Source: Fragilaria crotonensis
Taxonomy: Eukaryota; Bacillariophyta; Fragilariophyceae; Fragilariales; Fragilariaceae
Direction of reading: 5' to 3'
NCBI GenBank assembly: GCA_022925895.1
Contig: JAKSYS010000065.1
Coordinates: 83,188 to 147,187, forward strand
DNA: 64,000 nt
Made by a program: the position numbers and the translations under genes
The notes under the pieces: model-generated
The model's database searches: none
Told to the model about the DNA's origin: nothing
What the model saw: only the letters and a program-made list of their open reading frames with translations
In this document: piece after piece, positions 23,610-34,950 of the stretch
Numbering within the stretch: position 1 is the stretch's first letter
How the letters are laid out: every line of letters starts with the position of its first letter

Positions 23610-25206
23610 TCACCTATAGTTGTAGTCGCCATTGCGAATCCTCGTTTGACTCGCTGGCGTTTCATTGTCGAAGCAAGTCTTGCACCACGGATTGTTTTGC
23701 AATCCTCGATTTGTATCGCAACAAACGGAACACACTCGAACTCGCTTGCACTTCAAGCAAGTATGGTTAGACGGCATCAAATTGCATTCCGTGCAAGTAC
23801 TAGTCGTGATACTCATTGGGGTGTTTGCTCGAGGAGTGCTTTTGTTTCCGTCAGCGTCATCATTCTTAGTATCATTCGTCAGCAGCCTAGTGATCCTATC
23901 ATTTCCGCCACGACCACTACCATTCTCATTGTCTTCACTTGTACTGCTTTCGATTCCACTGCTCCCGAAACTACCACTTGTTCCAATCATTGGAGTCGCC
24001 ATTTCAATACTCAACTTGACCGTGCTACGTTTTTCCTCCAACACCCGACTTTGTCGATCGCACTCAGATTGTTGTTGCTTCTCAAGTTCAAGTTCAAGCT
24101 TCTCAACTTCGTCTTCATTGCTTTGCATCTTTTCCAGCAATACGTCATCAGGCTTCTTCCTGAACTTGGACGAGAGTGTGAGCTGCTGGAGTATCACTTC
24201 CCTTTTCCCACGACGCGCGGCAAGTTTGTCCCGAATAATACGAAGACGCATACTATGATGCTGCTTCTCTTGTTTCTCCAAGGCCTCGGCCTCAAGGTGC
24301 TTCAGAGTATCTTTCCAGAGATCCAATTCGACAGCATTCTCAGGTGGTTGCATCACGTCTATCTCACGTTTTTTGCCACGTCGATTGTCGACAGGAGGCA
24401 TACTTGCTGCCATCGCCGCCTTTCGCATTGCGGTCCGAGTATGAGTGCCACGTCCAAATGACGTATCAACTTTGGACTCATTGAAAGCATAGAGGCCATC
24501 GCTGCCCCATCCTGAATCGGTATGCCCCCAAAGAGCCCATGCCAAGAAGCCGACGCCGAATTTGAAATATGGATTTTCTCTGTCCCCTCTTGTCGACTTG
24601 TTGTCTCGCCGATGCCGCAGCAGTAATTTCCGGCAAAGTCGCTGCAACTGATGGAGTGTCGTCTGTCGTTGTCGTTATTGTCCTCGCCGGTGCGTTCATC
24701 GTCATCACAGTTGGTCCACTCACCATCGCAGTTTCTTGCATTCCCTAGGTTGTCGTGCCTTTCTTCTCGTTCAAATTCCATCTGATCGCATCAAGGCACC
24801 ATAGGATGTAGTCATCCCAGTTTGTACCCGATGGAAAATCTCCGTCTCGGTATGGAGACCCCGGTGCTGTCACAAGCGCCATCATCTTCTTACACGTTTG
24901 CACCGCCTGTAGTGCCCTTTTGTGTAATGTCCGACCCGTAATCTTTGTGGTGTTTGTGAAATTCCTCTGCAACAAGAGGTCCTTGGTGATGGAAGTTGGT
25001 CCGACAAATATATGAAGCCCTTTTGTCGATGCAACTTTGTGGCATCGTTAGAAAAATCTGACCTGATTCGTCAGGTTCAGATGAGGTAAATAAACCCGCA
25101 AACCTGCCCAACCCATTGACGAACTGATCAAGGTAGCAGATGGATTCTGGGTCATGTTGCCGCCAAAGTTATCAATTATAATCTTGGCTTGCTCCATTTC
25201 AGTCAT
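23610..25206 (-). CDS. Harbinger accessory protein with C-terminal cysteine-rich domain
   Basis: Located inside the TIRs, tail-to-tail with the transposase. Harbinger elements typically encode a second DNA-binding protein (often Myb/SANT) needed for nuclear import and TIR recognition; this is the positional equivalent, although I do not see a clear Myb motif. A tentative start is ATG 25206. The N-terminal half is split among frames (25206-24745) and includes NWDDYILWCLDAIRWN near 24800. The C-terminal 345 codons (24647-23610) are open: a Glu/Lys/Gln-rich coiled coil (about 24280-24040), a Ser/Asn-rich linker, then four CxxC pairs (CTEC, CLKC, CSVC, CKTC) in about 45 residues near 23800-23660, suggesting a two-zinc module. 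Confidence 0.6.
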
Positions 25207-25596
25207 TGAGTCTCCTCCTGGACAATTTCAGGGGAATCGTAGCATGCCAACGCGATTGTAGTCTGTATCTCAACCAATAGCGCCTTCGTGACGTTAGTGC
25301 CGATTCGTTTGCTTGCTCGACATGGCGCGCCGAACTTAGATGGTTGATGGATTTTGTGTTCTGCAGATCTTTCGTCAAAGTATGTTCCATCGAAACACAT
25401 GAACAAATTGGTATTGTTCCTACGCAACGTGGTTCAACGGCTCGTCGGCAACACTAATACTCATCGCTATAGAAGAAATATAAAATTAAAGAAAGTACAT
25501 AGGGAAATTGAAATTGGTTCACATCGGAGTTCTGTAAGCAACTGATTTTGTTGCGCGGAAGGAATCTGACGTCGAGTTTGGTTCGGGAAAATTCTG

Positions 25597-25617
25597 TGTT
25601 TTCTGTAAGCACCGGCC
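25597..25617 (-). repeat. Right terminal inverted repeat of the Harbinger element
   Basis: Exact inverted copy of 21348-21368, followed by TGA (25618-25620). Confidence 0.93.
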
Positions 25618-26321
25618 TGAATTGAAAAAAACGAAAAACCCAACACCCAACGTGCTGGTACAGTACCAGTACCTGGTACTGGTAACTCAAAACCGCGTTC
25701 CGACTGTTGCATGACTAACAGTACCGGTAGGGACAAGGTGTATGCAATAATGTCGTGTATTTTATGAAATACTTGTACCGTACGCAGCCCACAGTCAAAA
25801 TTCATCAGCGTCTGCCGATCCTGCGAATTCGCAGCAGAAGTCTGCTGTAAACAACGCATACAATGCTACTGTAGTACTACAGTACTCCGGATTACTACGG
25901 TAGCTACGGTAGAGGACAGTAGGTCGACGGCATATCACACAGTCACACAGCACACAGCACACAGAGAATCGGTTCGAGAAGGGGAAACGTGATACTACGT
26001 ACTCCGAGTACATAGTCACTTATTTTAGACTAAAGAAAAGTACAGTGTACAATACTCCAAGTATGCTATATCTGAAACCTTGGTATGTCCTCTACTACTC
26101 TATATATATATGATAGGAGACTTTTACGCGTGGTGATACGCGGAGTATGTTATTATGTGTATGCTCCTACCTGGTATGATATGGCGACAGGCGACTGACA
26201 AGTCAAATCTGTGGTGCGCACACGTAAACAGCGTCTTCCTCTTTTCTCTGGACATCCAAAACAGTTCCCATTTCCCATTGCAACCACACTTCCGTTATTG
26301 ACGTATGCGTCAACCTCAACC
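25618..26321. other. Intergenic region with dense GTAC palindromes
   Basis: No gene. It contains the 19 bp palindrome ACCAGTACCTGGTACTGGT (25665-25683), GTACTCCGAGTAC (25999-26011), a run of ACTACAGTACT-like units near 25865-25910, CACACAG repeats near 25935-25965, and an AT-rich TATATATATAT stretch near 26100 that could serve as a promoter element for the gene starting at 26322. Confidence 0.6.
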
Positions 26322-28272
26322 ATGATGACAAAAACCCGCCGACTCGTTCTGACTGTGCTCCTCGTGCTAGTCAGTCGCACTACAAGGGCAGATGCTGCTA
26401 ATCCCTTGAAGAGGCTGCTCAATGGTCCCATGAGCAAGTCATCGGACGAAACGAACAATGCCAACACGTGTGACAACGCTTTGGCCAAATCGTTGGTGCT
26501 CGCCAACGATGAAAAGGACCAAATGGAGAAGGAGCGAGATGAAGCTCTCGCCAATCATGCCAAGGCCCTCGACACTATTGCACAACTCTCGTCCGAACTT
26601 GAATCCACCAAGGATTCCTTGTCCAAACGCATTCAAGAACTTGAACAGACGGAGGCTCTCCTGCGCGAGGCATCCGCGTTGGAACGTGCTGCCAGTGAGA
26701 AAGAATTAGAAACAACCGTGCGGGAGGCAGAGGAAAAGCAGCAAAGTATGCAAACCTCTTTTGATAAAAGGCTTGAGGAGTCGCACGAGTTGTGGACGAC
26801 CAAGATGGAGGAAAAGGAGGCCGGTCATGCTGATCAAGTGGCAGCGCTGAAGGCGGAGTCCGAAGCGTCAGTGGATCGTATCAAGAAGGATATGGAGGAG
26901 AAGATTGTGGCGCTTCAGTCTTCCTTGGTTACCTTGGAAAAAAAGCACGAGCAGCAATTGGCAGCGGTGCGACAAGAAGCGGCGTCGAGTATTGAGGAAG
27001 TCGAGCGACAGCTCACCAAGAAGTATGATGACAAACATGCCGAATTGGAACAGTTCAAACTTCAAGCTGAAGAGGAAAGACTAAGAATATTGAGGATAAA
27101 GGAAGAGGATGCCAAAAGTCTGGAGGACGAGCACCTGAGTTACAGGCGTACACTGGAAGATCAGCATAGTCACATCGTTGCTGATTTGAAGGAAAGAATT
27201 GAGGCTAACGCGAAAAAGGCTTTCAAGCAACTTCAAGCCAGAGAGAACGAGCTAGAAAGTCGAATGAACGACATGCAGCGTGAGGCGAAGAAGCGACTGC
27301 AGGATGTCCAAGCGTCTCATGCCAACGAACTTAAAAACCTTGTCAAGACCATCGAAACCATGGAGGCCGATCATTCGCGCCTTGGAAGGAAGATGAACAG
27401 TTTGCAGCGCAAATATGATGCTGCTGCTAAGGTAAGAGCAAACATGGGTACCAAATTCTTGCTGCACACACAGAACTGACTTGCAACCACAGGAAATCCA
27501 AGAGTGGCGCGAGCTACACAGTACACGATCGTACTGCAACTTTACCCACATTACAGAAGACACAACTGCCGCCGTGGCTACAGCTAGTAAGATTGCGACA
27601 GCGCAACTAACAGCGGCGGCCGCTGTTGCATCTGAACACGTCCTCGTCGCCACTAAGTCTGCCTCCGAGCAAATAAAGGTTGCCACCAAAGTTGTCGCCC
27701 ACGCTGCCGAGCCTCACATTGAAACAGGTCGTCACATGTACGACGCCCACTTGAAAGAGCACGTCGACAAACACCTCCTTCCCATCCACGAGGCACATGT
27801 CAAACCGGCGCTCAAAGTCGCGAACAAAAACATTGCTGTTGCGAGAAAGAAAGCAAGCACCCAAATGCATAGCTTATATCGGCGTTCTATTTCCGAGTTC
27901 AAGGCAGCGTGTCCAGCCTTCAAGAAGCAGCTTCGTGAAATGCAGGTTCACCCCAGTATGCAATCCTTCGTTCGCGAGAAGTGCAAGGACCCGAAAGGCA
28001 CTGTGGACCGTCTACTTGCTGCCATTGCGATTCTTTTCGCGCTCCTGTTCCGGGGATTCTTGTGGAGGACCTTCATGTTCTTGATCTATTTGCCGTTCCG
28101 AATTATGTGGTACGTTTCACCGTTACCACTTTTCTTTCCTTCACGCAAGGCGGTGGTGCCTGACATTGCTGACGTTGTTGCTAGTTCTACGAGTGCTGCA
28201 GAAGTGACATCGAATAACGGCCCTTCCAACTTTGATGGATTCAAGAAAGAAAAGGTCGGTCCTGCGCAATGA
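26322..28272 (+). CDS. Secretory coiled-coil protein with C-terminal membrane hairpin
   Basis: Two exons: 26322-27431 and 27493-28272, with a 61 bp GT-AG intron (27432-27492) joining AAK to EIQEW in phase 0. The start is the ATG before MTKTRRLVLTVLLVLVS, a signal peptide probably cleaved near RADA. Residues about 60-365 form a long coiled coil rich in Glu, Lys, Gln and Ala. Exon 2 adds an Ala/Thr/Val helical stretch, an LYRRSISEF segment and two hydrophobic spans near the C-terminus (LLAAIAILFALLF and FLIYLPFRIMWYV, about 28010-28135), then a polar tail. No family recognised. It is likely a membrane-anchored lumenal tether in the secretory or plastid-ER system; that role is inference. Confidence 0.8.
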
Positions 28273-28422
28273 TAGACCTGGTGTTTGGGGTGGGACGCTT
28301 CATTAAGAGGGTTTTTTGTATAATTGAGTGCTATCCAGCAAGTCAATTTTAGTGTTTGTCACTCCATGTTTCGAAACATCGCTGTGTCCTCCCCTAGAGC
28401 AATGATCAGACTTATTTCGTAT

Positions 28423-29043
28423 CTACCCCGCCCATGGATCATCACCTCCAACTTTGCTTGTGTCTTTCGAGACGATCTCGGCATCCACAACATGCGGACG
28501 AACACTCTCCTTCTCTTGAGTTGTTGGTACCTGTACTTGTTGCTGCTGCTGCTGCTCCTTAAATTTTGCTTCCATCAAAGCTTGCATCTTTTCACCCAGT
28601 TCCTGCATCAAATCGGGACGTTGATCCATCGTTTGTCCGGGTTCCAGTTGGGCCTCATAGCTGGCCCACAATGCTGGATCCAGTTCCTTAGTTTGTCGTT
28701 CCAATTGTTGTGCGGCTTGAGGAATAATGATGGCAGCCATGACGTACGTCAATCCGACCAGAAAGAAGACGACACCGATGATTCCTGTCAAGACGGTAGT
28801 GACTGTATCCATAATGCCGCCACTATTTTGAAAGACATCAGTACTTCCGACTGTAGTTACGAGATCGTTGTCGGAAAGGAAATGGGACGTTGCGAAGTCA
28901 TCAAGGCCGTTGAATAGCCATGACGGTGTCGGTGTCGTAGTTGGACGTTTTGAAACAAAGGCGACAGGAGCAATAAAGGCTACAGCTGTCCCGATACTTA
29001 GCGCGGCTAGCAACAGGAGAGAGGAATTCATAACGATAATCAT
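28423..29043 (-). CDS. Plastid-targeted single-pass membrane protein
   Basis: Start at 29043 (or ATG 29031; both give a signal peptide). Hydrophobic LLLLAALSIGTAVA is followed by FIAPVAF, matching the ASAFAP-type junction (Phe at +1) that directs diatom proteins through the ER into the plastid. The mature part has one membrane span (IIGVVFFLVGLTYVMAAIII, about residues 98-118), an amphipathic Gln-rich helix, a run of six Gln (CTG/TTG-type repeat on the plus strand near 28540-28560) and an acidic end. No family recognised. It is divergent neither with 26322 (convergent) nor with 29569 (divergent, about 525 bp apart). Confidence 0.75.
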   Translation of the reverse strand: MIIVMNSSLLLLAALSIGTAVAFIAPVAFVSKRPTTTPTPSWLFNGLDDFATSHFLSDNDLVTTVGSTDVFQNSGGIMDTVTTVLTGIIGVVFFLVGLTYVMAAIIIPQAAQQLERQTKELDPALWASYEAQLEPGQTMDQRPDLMQELGEKMQALMEAKFKEQQQQQQVQVPTTQEKESVRPHVVDAEIVSKDTSKVGGDDPWAG

Positions 29044-29568
29044 GCAATCGCTTTCTGCGCAGCCTTCAGGCAAACATTGAGAGATCAATTATACTGAAGT
29101 GACAACAGGCGATCACCGTGATATCGTTTTGTGACACCTGAATCCCCATCCGGCAGTCGGCCGTCCCCCCGTGTCTAATTTCAATCTTGCCTTCAAAGAA
29201 CCCGGATATTAAAAGATATTTGATTCCAGAAAATCTAAATTGATCCACGAGCAGACACGCATCGCCTTTGGCATATTGCATCTTCGCCTTCAACACTTAC
29301 ATTATATATCTTAAATCAGATAACGGTCCCAGTTGCGAGGCAAGTAGCAAGAGGTGTTGCAGTACGACTTGAGACGAGCGGAATAGAAGAATCTCCCACG
29401 GTTACCCTTGTTGACTGTTCATTGATCGGCAAATTGAATTGAGTGAAAGGATGAAGACCGACAATAACAGCTCCTTTCCGGTCGCCGACTGCAATTGTTC
29501 ATGATTTTGTTCATATCTGCGACCGTTACGTCTGCGTTTGTTTCTCCTTGGTATTCCAACACAGTACA

Positions 29569-30370
29569 ATGACCACGCCCATGATTCCACCACAACGCAG
29601 CAGCAGTAGTAGTAATGCTGCGATTAGAACTCGAACATGGCAGTTGCAAGTTGTAATCCCGGGAGTCGACATGGCGCTTATGGATGCTGCAATTGCAGTT
29701 GTTTCGGCAGCGGCTGGTGCAGCATCGCAATTACCTCGGATTCAGCAATTGGAGAAAGATTTGGATACGGCTCGAAGCGCTTTGACGCAGGTATGTCATT
29801 TGTTGATCGTGACCGTTTTGATTTACATACCTGCATGTTTTTGTGATGATGTCCAGTATCATCGTCGTTGTCGACTTCGAAGAACGAGAAGGCGCACTAT
29901 TATCCAGAGACATCCGCTCTTTTCTTCCTTGATACTAACTTAAGCTTTCTTGATATTGCTCGACCCTCGCTATCAAGACGGAACAAGAGCTTGCAGACAA
30001 GGTATCGCAATTGGAGGATCAGCTGTTCAAGATGGATCAAGAATTTGAATCCCAATCGGGAAAGATTAAGAAACAATTTGACCAGAAGCTCCGTGAGGAA
30101 TTAGAGCGAGTTCGCAAAAAGGTCAAGGAAGAATATCAATTCACGTTGGACATTAAAGTACAGGAAGAGCGATCCAAAATGTTGGCCGAAAAGTTGGATT
30201 TTGTGGGATCTGTGAATGGTGACAAGGACATTGAATTGGTCAATTTGCGTCTGAAACAGTCGCAAGCGCAACTCGCGAATCAAAAGTTAGAAGAAGCGCT
30301 TGCCACGTCCAAGGCAGAGTTAGATCGTATTCAGAATCTTTCACAACAGAAACCGTGGTGGCCCTTTTAA
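29569..30370 (+). CDS. Short coiled-coil protein
   Basis: Exon 1 29569-29790 (ATG at 29569, MTTPMIPP), GT-AG intron of 187 bp (29791-29977), exon 2 29978-30370 starting TEQELADKV; phase 0. The N-terminus is Ser/Arg-rich without an obvious signal peptide and could be a mitochondrial or plastid presequence. It is followed by an Ala-rich segment (MALMDAAIAVVSAAAGAA) and a continuous Lys/Glu/Gln coiled coil to the end, terminating in KPWWPF. About 204 residues. No family recognised. Its layout (short hydrophobic/Ala segment then coil) resembles the neighbour at 26322 in style but I see no clear homology. Confidence 0.7.
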
Positions 30371-30627
30371 GATTTGTCATGTTGTAGAGAGAGCGAGAGT
30401 GATTGCAGACCCGCATCAATGAACAAGAGCGAGGGTTGGATAGACTGTTTGAAGCCACATGACAACGACCACTATCAGAGGAATCAATCCCGCAGTGGCT
30501 TCGGAATCTAGAGCCGTGACGACAACATGGAGTGTAGAACTAGACGCCAAATAGAACAGTGTTGTTGTACAAATGCAAACAGCAAATTCGCCAAGAGACG
30601 TAAGCAGGCCTTGATTCTAATGTGTTT

Positions 30628-32056
30628 CTAATCTTTCTTTGATTTCTTATCTTCGTGCCCGATGATTAGAGACGCTTGCAACACAGCGGCCAAAAACAAG
30701 CATCCGCTGACAAGCGAGAAAACTACCGAATGATCCAACACGTCGGTTGCATGAGTCCCAGCCACAACAATGGCATTAAGGGGCAATCGAAAAATGTTTA
30801 AAATGGCCCCTTGCAAGGCATCAGGAACATATTTGGATCGGAGAGTTCCAGCAACAGGCATGAAGAGTCCGACACAGAATTCCATAACCATAAATGCGAC
30901 AATGATCTTATGGAAACAATCGCCGTCCATGAAACCCGACAAGCATGACGCCGGGACGGCCATACTGATGGATGCGACCAAGTAGATAATCGATGCGGAA
31001 ACTTCGGAGCCAATGGCCTTGGACGTCAGGAACGAAACAAGGGCGTGGAATGGAGTGAAAACGATTCCTCCCATGGTGATGGCCATCATGAGAGCGGAAA
31101 ACACACAACCAGTGGGAACACCACCAGGAGGGTTTTGAGACAACAGTGTTGGGACCCACATAAAGACAAACTTCAAGCGATTACGTTGTGAGACTCCAGG
31201 CAGATGCAGTCCAGAATGCGTCGACGACACAAGAACTTACTGTATACATTGCCCCCTCACTTAGTGCCTGAGTCATTCCGATTCTCCAAACGCGAGAGTC
31301 TGAGATGGTTGTCGTCCATCCATGAATGAACTGAGTGTACACGCTAGCTTCAGTGGTATCACCTTCTTGCTTTTCTTCTTCACCATAATTCTCTTCCCAC
31401 CGCAGGACAAGTAGTAACGCCAGCACCGTCAATCCAATGGCACCCTGAAATGGTCCAATTTGTCCGAACCAGTCTTCTAGCACTTGCGCGACAATCCCCG
31501 CCAAGACTGCAGTACCTCCCGTGACCATGGACGCTTCCGAGTAGGTGCGTGTGAGCCAGTCTTCCGGGAAACCGCGCTTGCGATGTTCTGTCGTCATCCA
31601 ACTTTCAAATGCCGAAAAGAGCAGATTGGTGGAAATTCCTCCCAGGACTCGTCCCGCAAGGAGGGTGGAAAAGTCGGTCGAGTGTTCCATGAGATTAATC
31701 ATGACCTCCAGAACACAATAGACGATACAAGCACGCTTTCGACCGAACTTGTCAACGGCCGATCCTAAAAAGGGAGCAAATAAGGCGCCGCTCAAGAATC
31801 CAGTCAAGAAGAGAGCTGATATGTTGACGCCGTAGGACAAGTACAAGGTATACATGTGAGTACCTTGCATCCAATCAGCGAGCATGATGACGGCGTAGAC
31901 TGTCATGTACTGGTGACGGAAGGCATCGAATTCCTTGTGTAGGACCTTGTGGGTTTTGACACCTGTAGCCACATCGGCACCTTTACCGATTTTTCTTTCT
32001 CGTCATCAGGAACATAAAATGAAGAGACTGCGAGTGAATATCAAGAGTCCAGTCAT
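30628..32056 (-). CDS. MFSD5-like transporter (molybdate transporter 2 family)
   Basis: A major facilitator of the MFS_5 family, whose algal and animal members import molybdate. Exon 1 runs from a tentative ATG at 32056 to 31241; exon 2 is 31170-30628; the intron 31171-31240 (70 bp, GT-AG) joins MYT to FVFMWVP. Diagnostic segments are DAFRHQYMTVYAVIMLADWMQG, the A-loop DKFGRKR, GRVLGGISTNLLFSAFESW, EENYGEE, QALSEGAMYT/FVFMWVPTL, and late FRLPLNAIVV. At least 10 hydrophobic spans are visible. The first span (about 32050-32010) is reached only after correcting one or two single-base losses near 31990-32015 (for example AAAAA for AAAAAA). Substrate assignment is from family knowledge. Confidence 0.8.
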
Positions 32057-33104
32057 GATGAGGAGAACATCCAAGGCCCTGGAGATTAATGGTCAGTCAT
32101 CGTGTAGGATTGTCGTCAGGCGAAGCACTCAACCAACCGTACAACGTACCATTCTGGCCAGTCCGGCAAGAAAACTTTGGCAGCGGAGAGCAGGATCGAT
32201 AACATGGTGCCGAGTCCGTTTGAATTGCACAAGTATCTTTATCGATGACTCCACACTCTGTATACTGCACTTGGCGCTTGGTGCTCGCAGTATTTCGTGT
32301 CGCTTTCGGTTGTGAGATGCGAGATGCGACAGGTGAAGTCCAAGGTCGTCGTTGAATGAGCAAGCGAGATTGTACTTGATACTCCAGTACCAGGTCCCTA
32401 CTGTACCTCGAAGGCGTTTGTTCGTGCACCTAAACTCAAAAATGTTGGCGCTTGAGGTTCAAGAGAGACGTTGAGACTTGAGACAGATGGAACTTGACGA
32501 TGTGAGTTGAGTAGTACTGATACTGCTGTAATGTTATAGGAGAATACTATTGTATATTGTATATCCATACATCAGATGTATATATATGTTTGATACTGCA
32601 CGTTAACTGATATCCGATAAGTATACATTATTACAGTTTAATCAAAACATGAAGAATGAAGATGTGGAAAACATTGGACATTCATCAGCACCAAGCATAT
32701 TTCTTATACCTACGCATCAACATACCAAGTTCTGTACTGGGGTACCTGTACCTGCTTACAGCAAGCGAATTGCTTTCTATGTACTGTTGTGTGCGTTTCA
32801 AATGATACTGTACCTTCGTAATGGAGTACCGGTACCTGCACATGGTATGATATCGTACAGTGCAGATGAACGGTCTGCACGATTGCACGTGACTCATCAG
32901 AAAGAGCTCATTCCGACACCATCCATTTTTGTGCAGAATGCCGAATGCCTTTTCAATTTTTGCGCGCACTCTGTACAGACGCTGCGACCCGCAGTCAATC
33001 TAAAAAGTCCCCCAAGTCACCTTCGAAACAATTCATTTTCCTCCCTAACAGAGACCAGTCGCATACCTGAGCTTTGTTGGGACGAACGTTTCTCCTCATC
33101 GATC
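32057..33104. other. Divergent promoter region between the MFS carrier and IMP dehydrogenase
   Basis: About 1 kb without a supported gene. It holds AT-rich TATATATAT near 32578-32590 and GTAC motifs (TACTCCAGTACCAGGT near 32373; GGGGTACCTGTACCTG near 32740; GTACCGGTACC near 32826). An open frame through 32649-33104 runs into the IMP dehydrogenase start, but its 5' part looks non-coding. Confidence 0.5.
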
Positions 33105-34849
33105 ATGGCCCTCGCAACTCTTAATGGAAAGGCTCTATTGCCGCTCGACGAAGAGACTCTGGAGTCTGGAGCTTGTGGGTAAGTAATTGTGGAATTTGGC
33201 ATATCGCACACTATGATTGCTCATGATCGGTATGATATGACCTGACACTACCGCTAGTATTGACGAATCGTTATTCGTTGGCTGACATGAAAACCGAATC
33301 ACAAACATATACTGGTTATCTCAACCTTGATCTCAAATCCAATCTGTAGTTACACCGCGACGCAGGTCTTTGTTAAGAATCCAGCCTGTGTGGCATACAG
33401 CTACGATGACATCATCATCATGCCAGGGCACATCAACTTCCCCCTTCACGAAGTTGAAATTTCATCGCAGCTCACGAAGAACATTCGTCTGAATAGTCCC
33501 TTCGTTTCATCCCCTATGGACACTGTTACAGAGTCAAAAATGGCCATCATGATGGCTCTTCAAGGAGGCATAGGAATCATCCATTCAAACTTCTCCATTG
33601 ACGACCAAGCAGCAGAAGTTAGAAAGGTCAAAAAATTCAAGAACGGCTTCATTACTGATCCTGTCTGTCTCTCTCCAACTAACACCGCTGAAGATGTATT
33701 TCGCATCAAATCGGAACTAGGATTTTCCAGTTTCCCAATTACCGACACTGGAAAGATGGGTGGTCGTTTGATGGGAATCATTTCGAACCGCGACACTTCC
33801 TTCATTGAAGACCCAACCGTCACGATCCAAGAATTCATGACTCCACGCCAGTCCTGTACTGTCGCAAAAGATGGCGTCAGCCTCGCCGATGCCAATGAAA
33901 TCCTCAAGGCTTCCAAAAAGGGAAAGCTCCCTGTTGTTAACGAACAAGACGAATTGGTCGCACTCATTGCCCGAACCGATTTACAAAAGAATCGGGACTT
34001 TCCGCTCGCCTCCAAGGACGCGAACAAGCAATTGCTGGTCAGGGCCGCTATTGGAACGCGACCCGAAGACAGAGACCGCGCCCACGCCTTGGTGGAAGCC
34101 GGCGTCGATGTCATTGTCGTCGACTCGTCACAGGGCGATTCTAGATATCAGCTGGAAATTGTCCACCACCTTACGACTTACCCCAAATCGATGTCATTGC
34201 CGGCAATGTCGTGACTGCCAGTCAGGCTTGGAATCTTATCCAGGCCGGGGCGCATGGATTGCGCGTCGGTATGGGCATTGGATCCATTTGCACGACGCAG
34301 GAAATTTGTGCCGTCGGGCGGGCCCAAGCCAGTGCGGTGTACCATGTGGCGAAATTCGCGCGGAAGCATGGGATTCCAGTGGTGGCAGACGGTGGAATCA
34401 AGTCCACTGGACATATCACGAAGGCCCTGTGCCTTGGTGCAGGATGTGTCATGATGGGAAGCATGTTGGCCGGTACTGATGAGGCTCCTGGTGAGTACTA
34501 TTATCAAGATGGGGTTCGATTGAAGCGTTATCGTGGTATGGGGAGTCTAGAGGCGATGAGCAAGGGTAGTGAGAAGCGCTATGTTTGGGAGAATTCTTCA
34601 GCGGCAAATTCAGTCAAGGTAGCACAGGGCGTCAGTGGCGCTGTCCAGGACAAAGGAACACTGCGAACTTATATTCCATACCTGAAGGCGGGTATTCGCC
34701 ACGGGCTTCAAGATGCCGGAGTCTTGAGTGTTGCAGAAGCTCAAGAAAAACTCTACAACAACAAGTTGCGATTTGAGATTCGTTCGCCGGCCGCTCAGAA
34801 GGAAGGAGGAGTGCACGGTCTGCACAGCTACCAGAAGAGACTTTACTAA
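33105..34849 (+). CDS. IMPDH: Inosine-5'-monophosphate dehydrogenase
   Basis: Catalyses IMP to XMP with NAD+, the committed step of guanine nucleotide synthesis. Exon 1 33105-33178, GT-AG intron 33179-33349 (171 bp) splitting a Gly codon (GG/T), exon 2 33350-34849. Visible features: [10 protein letters not shown], the two CBS-type regulatory repeats at about 33640-33960, the DSSQGDS phosphate/NAD region near 34120, the catalytic Cys in GSICTTQE near 34288, the GGIKSTGH segment near 34390, and the flap [18 protein letters not shown] near 34495-34550. One frameshift near 34183: TACCCCAAATCG lacks one C relative to the frame giving [14 protein letters not shown]. In such a conserved gene this is most likely an assembly error. 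Full length about 520 residues. Confidence 0.93.
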
Positions 34850-34950
34850 GTCATTCAGGAAAGACTACGGAGTATCTGCGATAAACGTACTGCGGTTAAA
34901 TCATTAGAAGCCATCTGAATCCATTTACTCTAGTAAAACTTGCGAGGGCT

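Larger units (their letters stand above)
21348..25617 (+). mobile_element. PIF/Harbinger DNA transposon, complete with TIRs
   Basis: A 4270 bp element with perfect 21 bp terminal inverted repeats (21348-21368 and 25597-25617, beginning GGCCGGTGC) flanked by the 3 bp duplication TGA (21345-21347 and 25618-25620). Three-base target duplications are characteristic of PIF/Harbinger. A subterminal motif AACCAAACTCGAC occurs at 21492-21504 and inverted at 25571-25583. Two convergent genes fill it: transposase on plus, accessory protein on minus, with under 100 bp between their ends. Perfect TIRs suggest recent activity. Confidence 0.92.

Noticed and set aside
23646-24461. 271-codon plus-strand frame opposite the Harbinger accessory gene.
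   Set aside because: Hydrophobic Ser/Leu-rich translation is the mirror of the coiled-coil and Cys-rich gene on the minus strand.
32649-33104. Upstream continuation of the IMP dehydrogenase exon 1 frame as a longer protein.
   Set aside because: The sequence resembles the GTAC-rich intergenic DNA elsewhere, and the ATG at 33105 starts a normal IMP dehydrogenase N-terminus.
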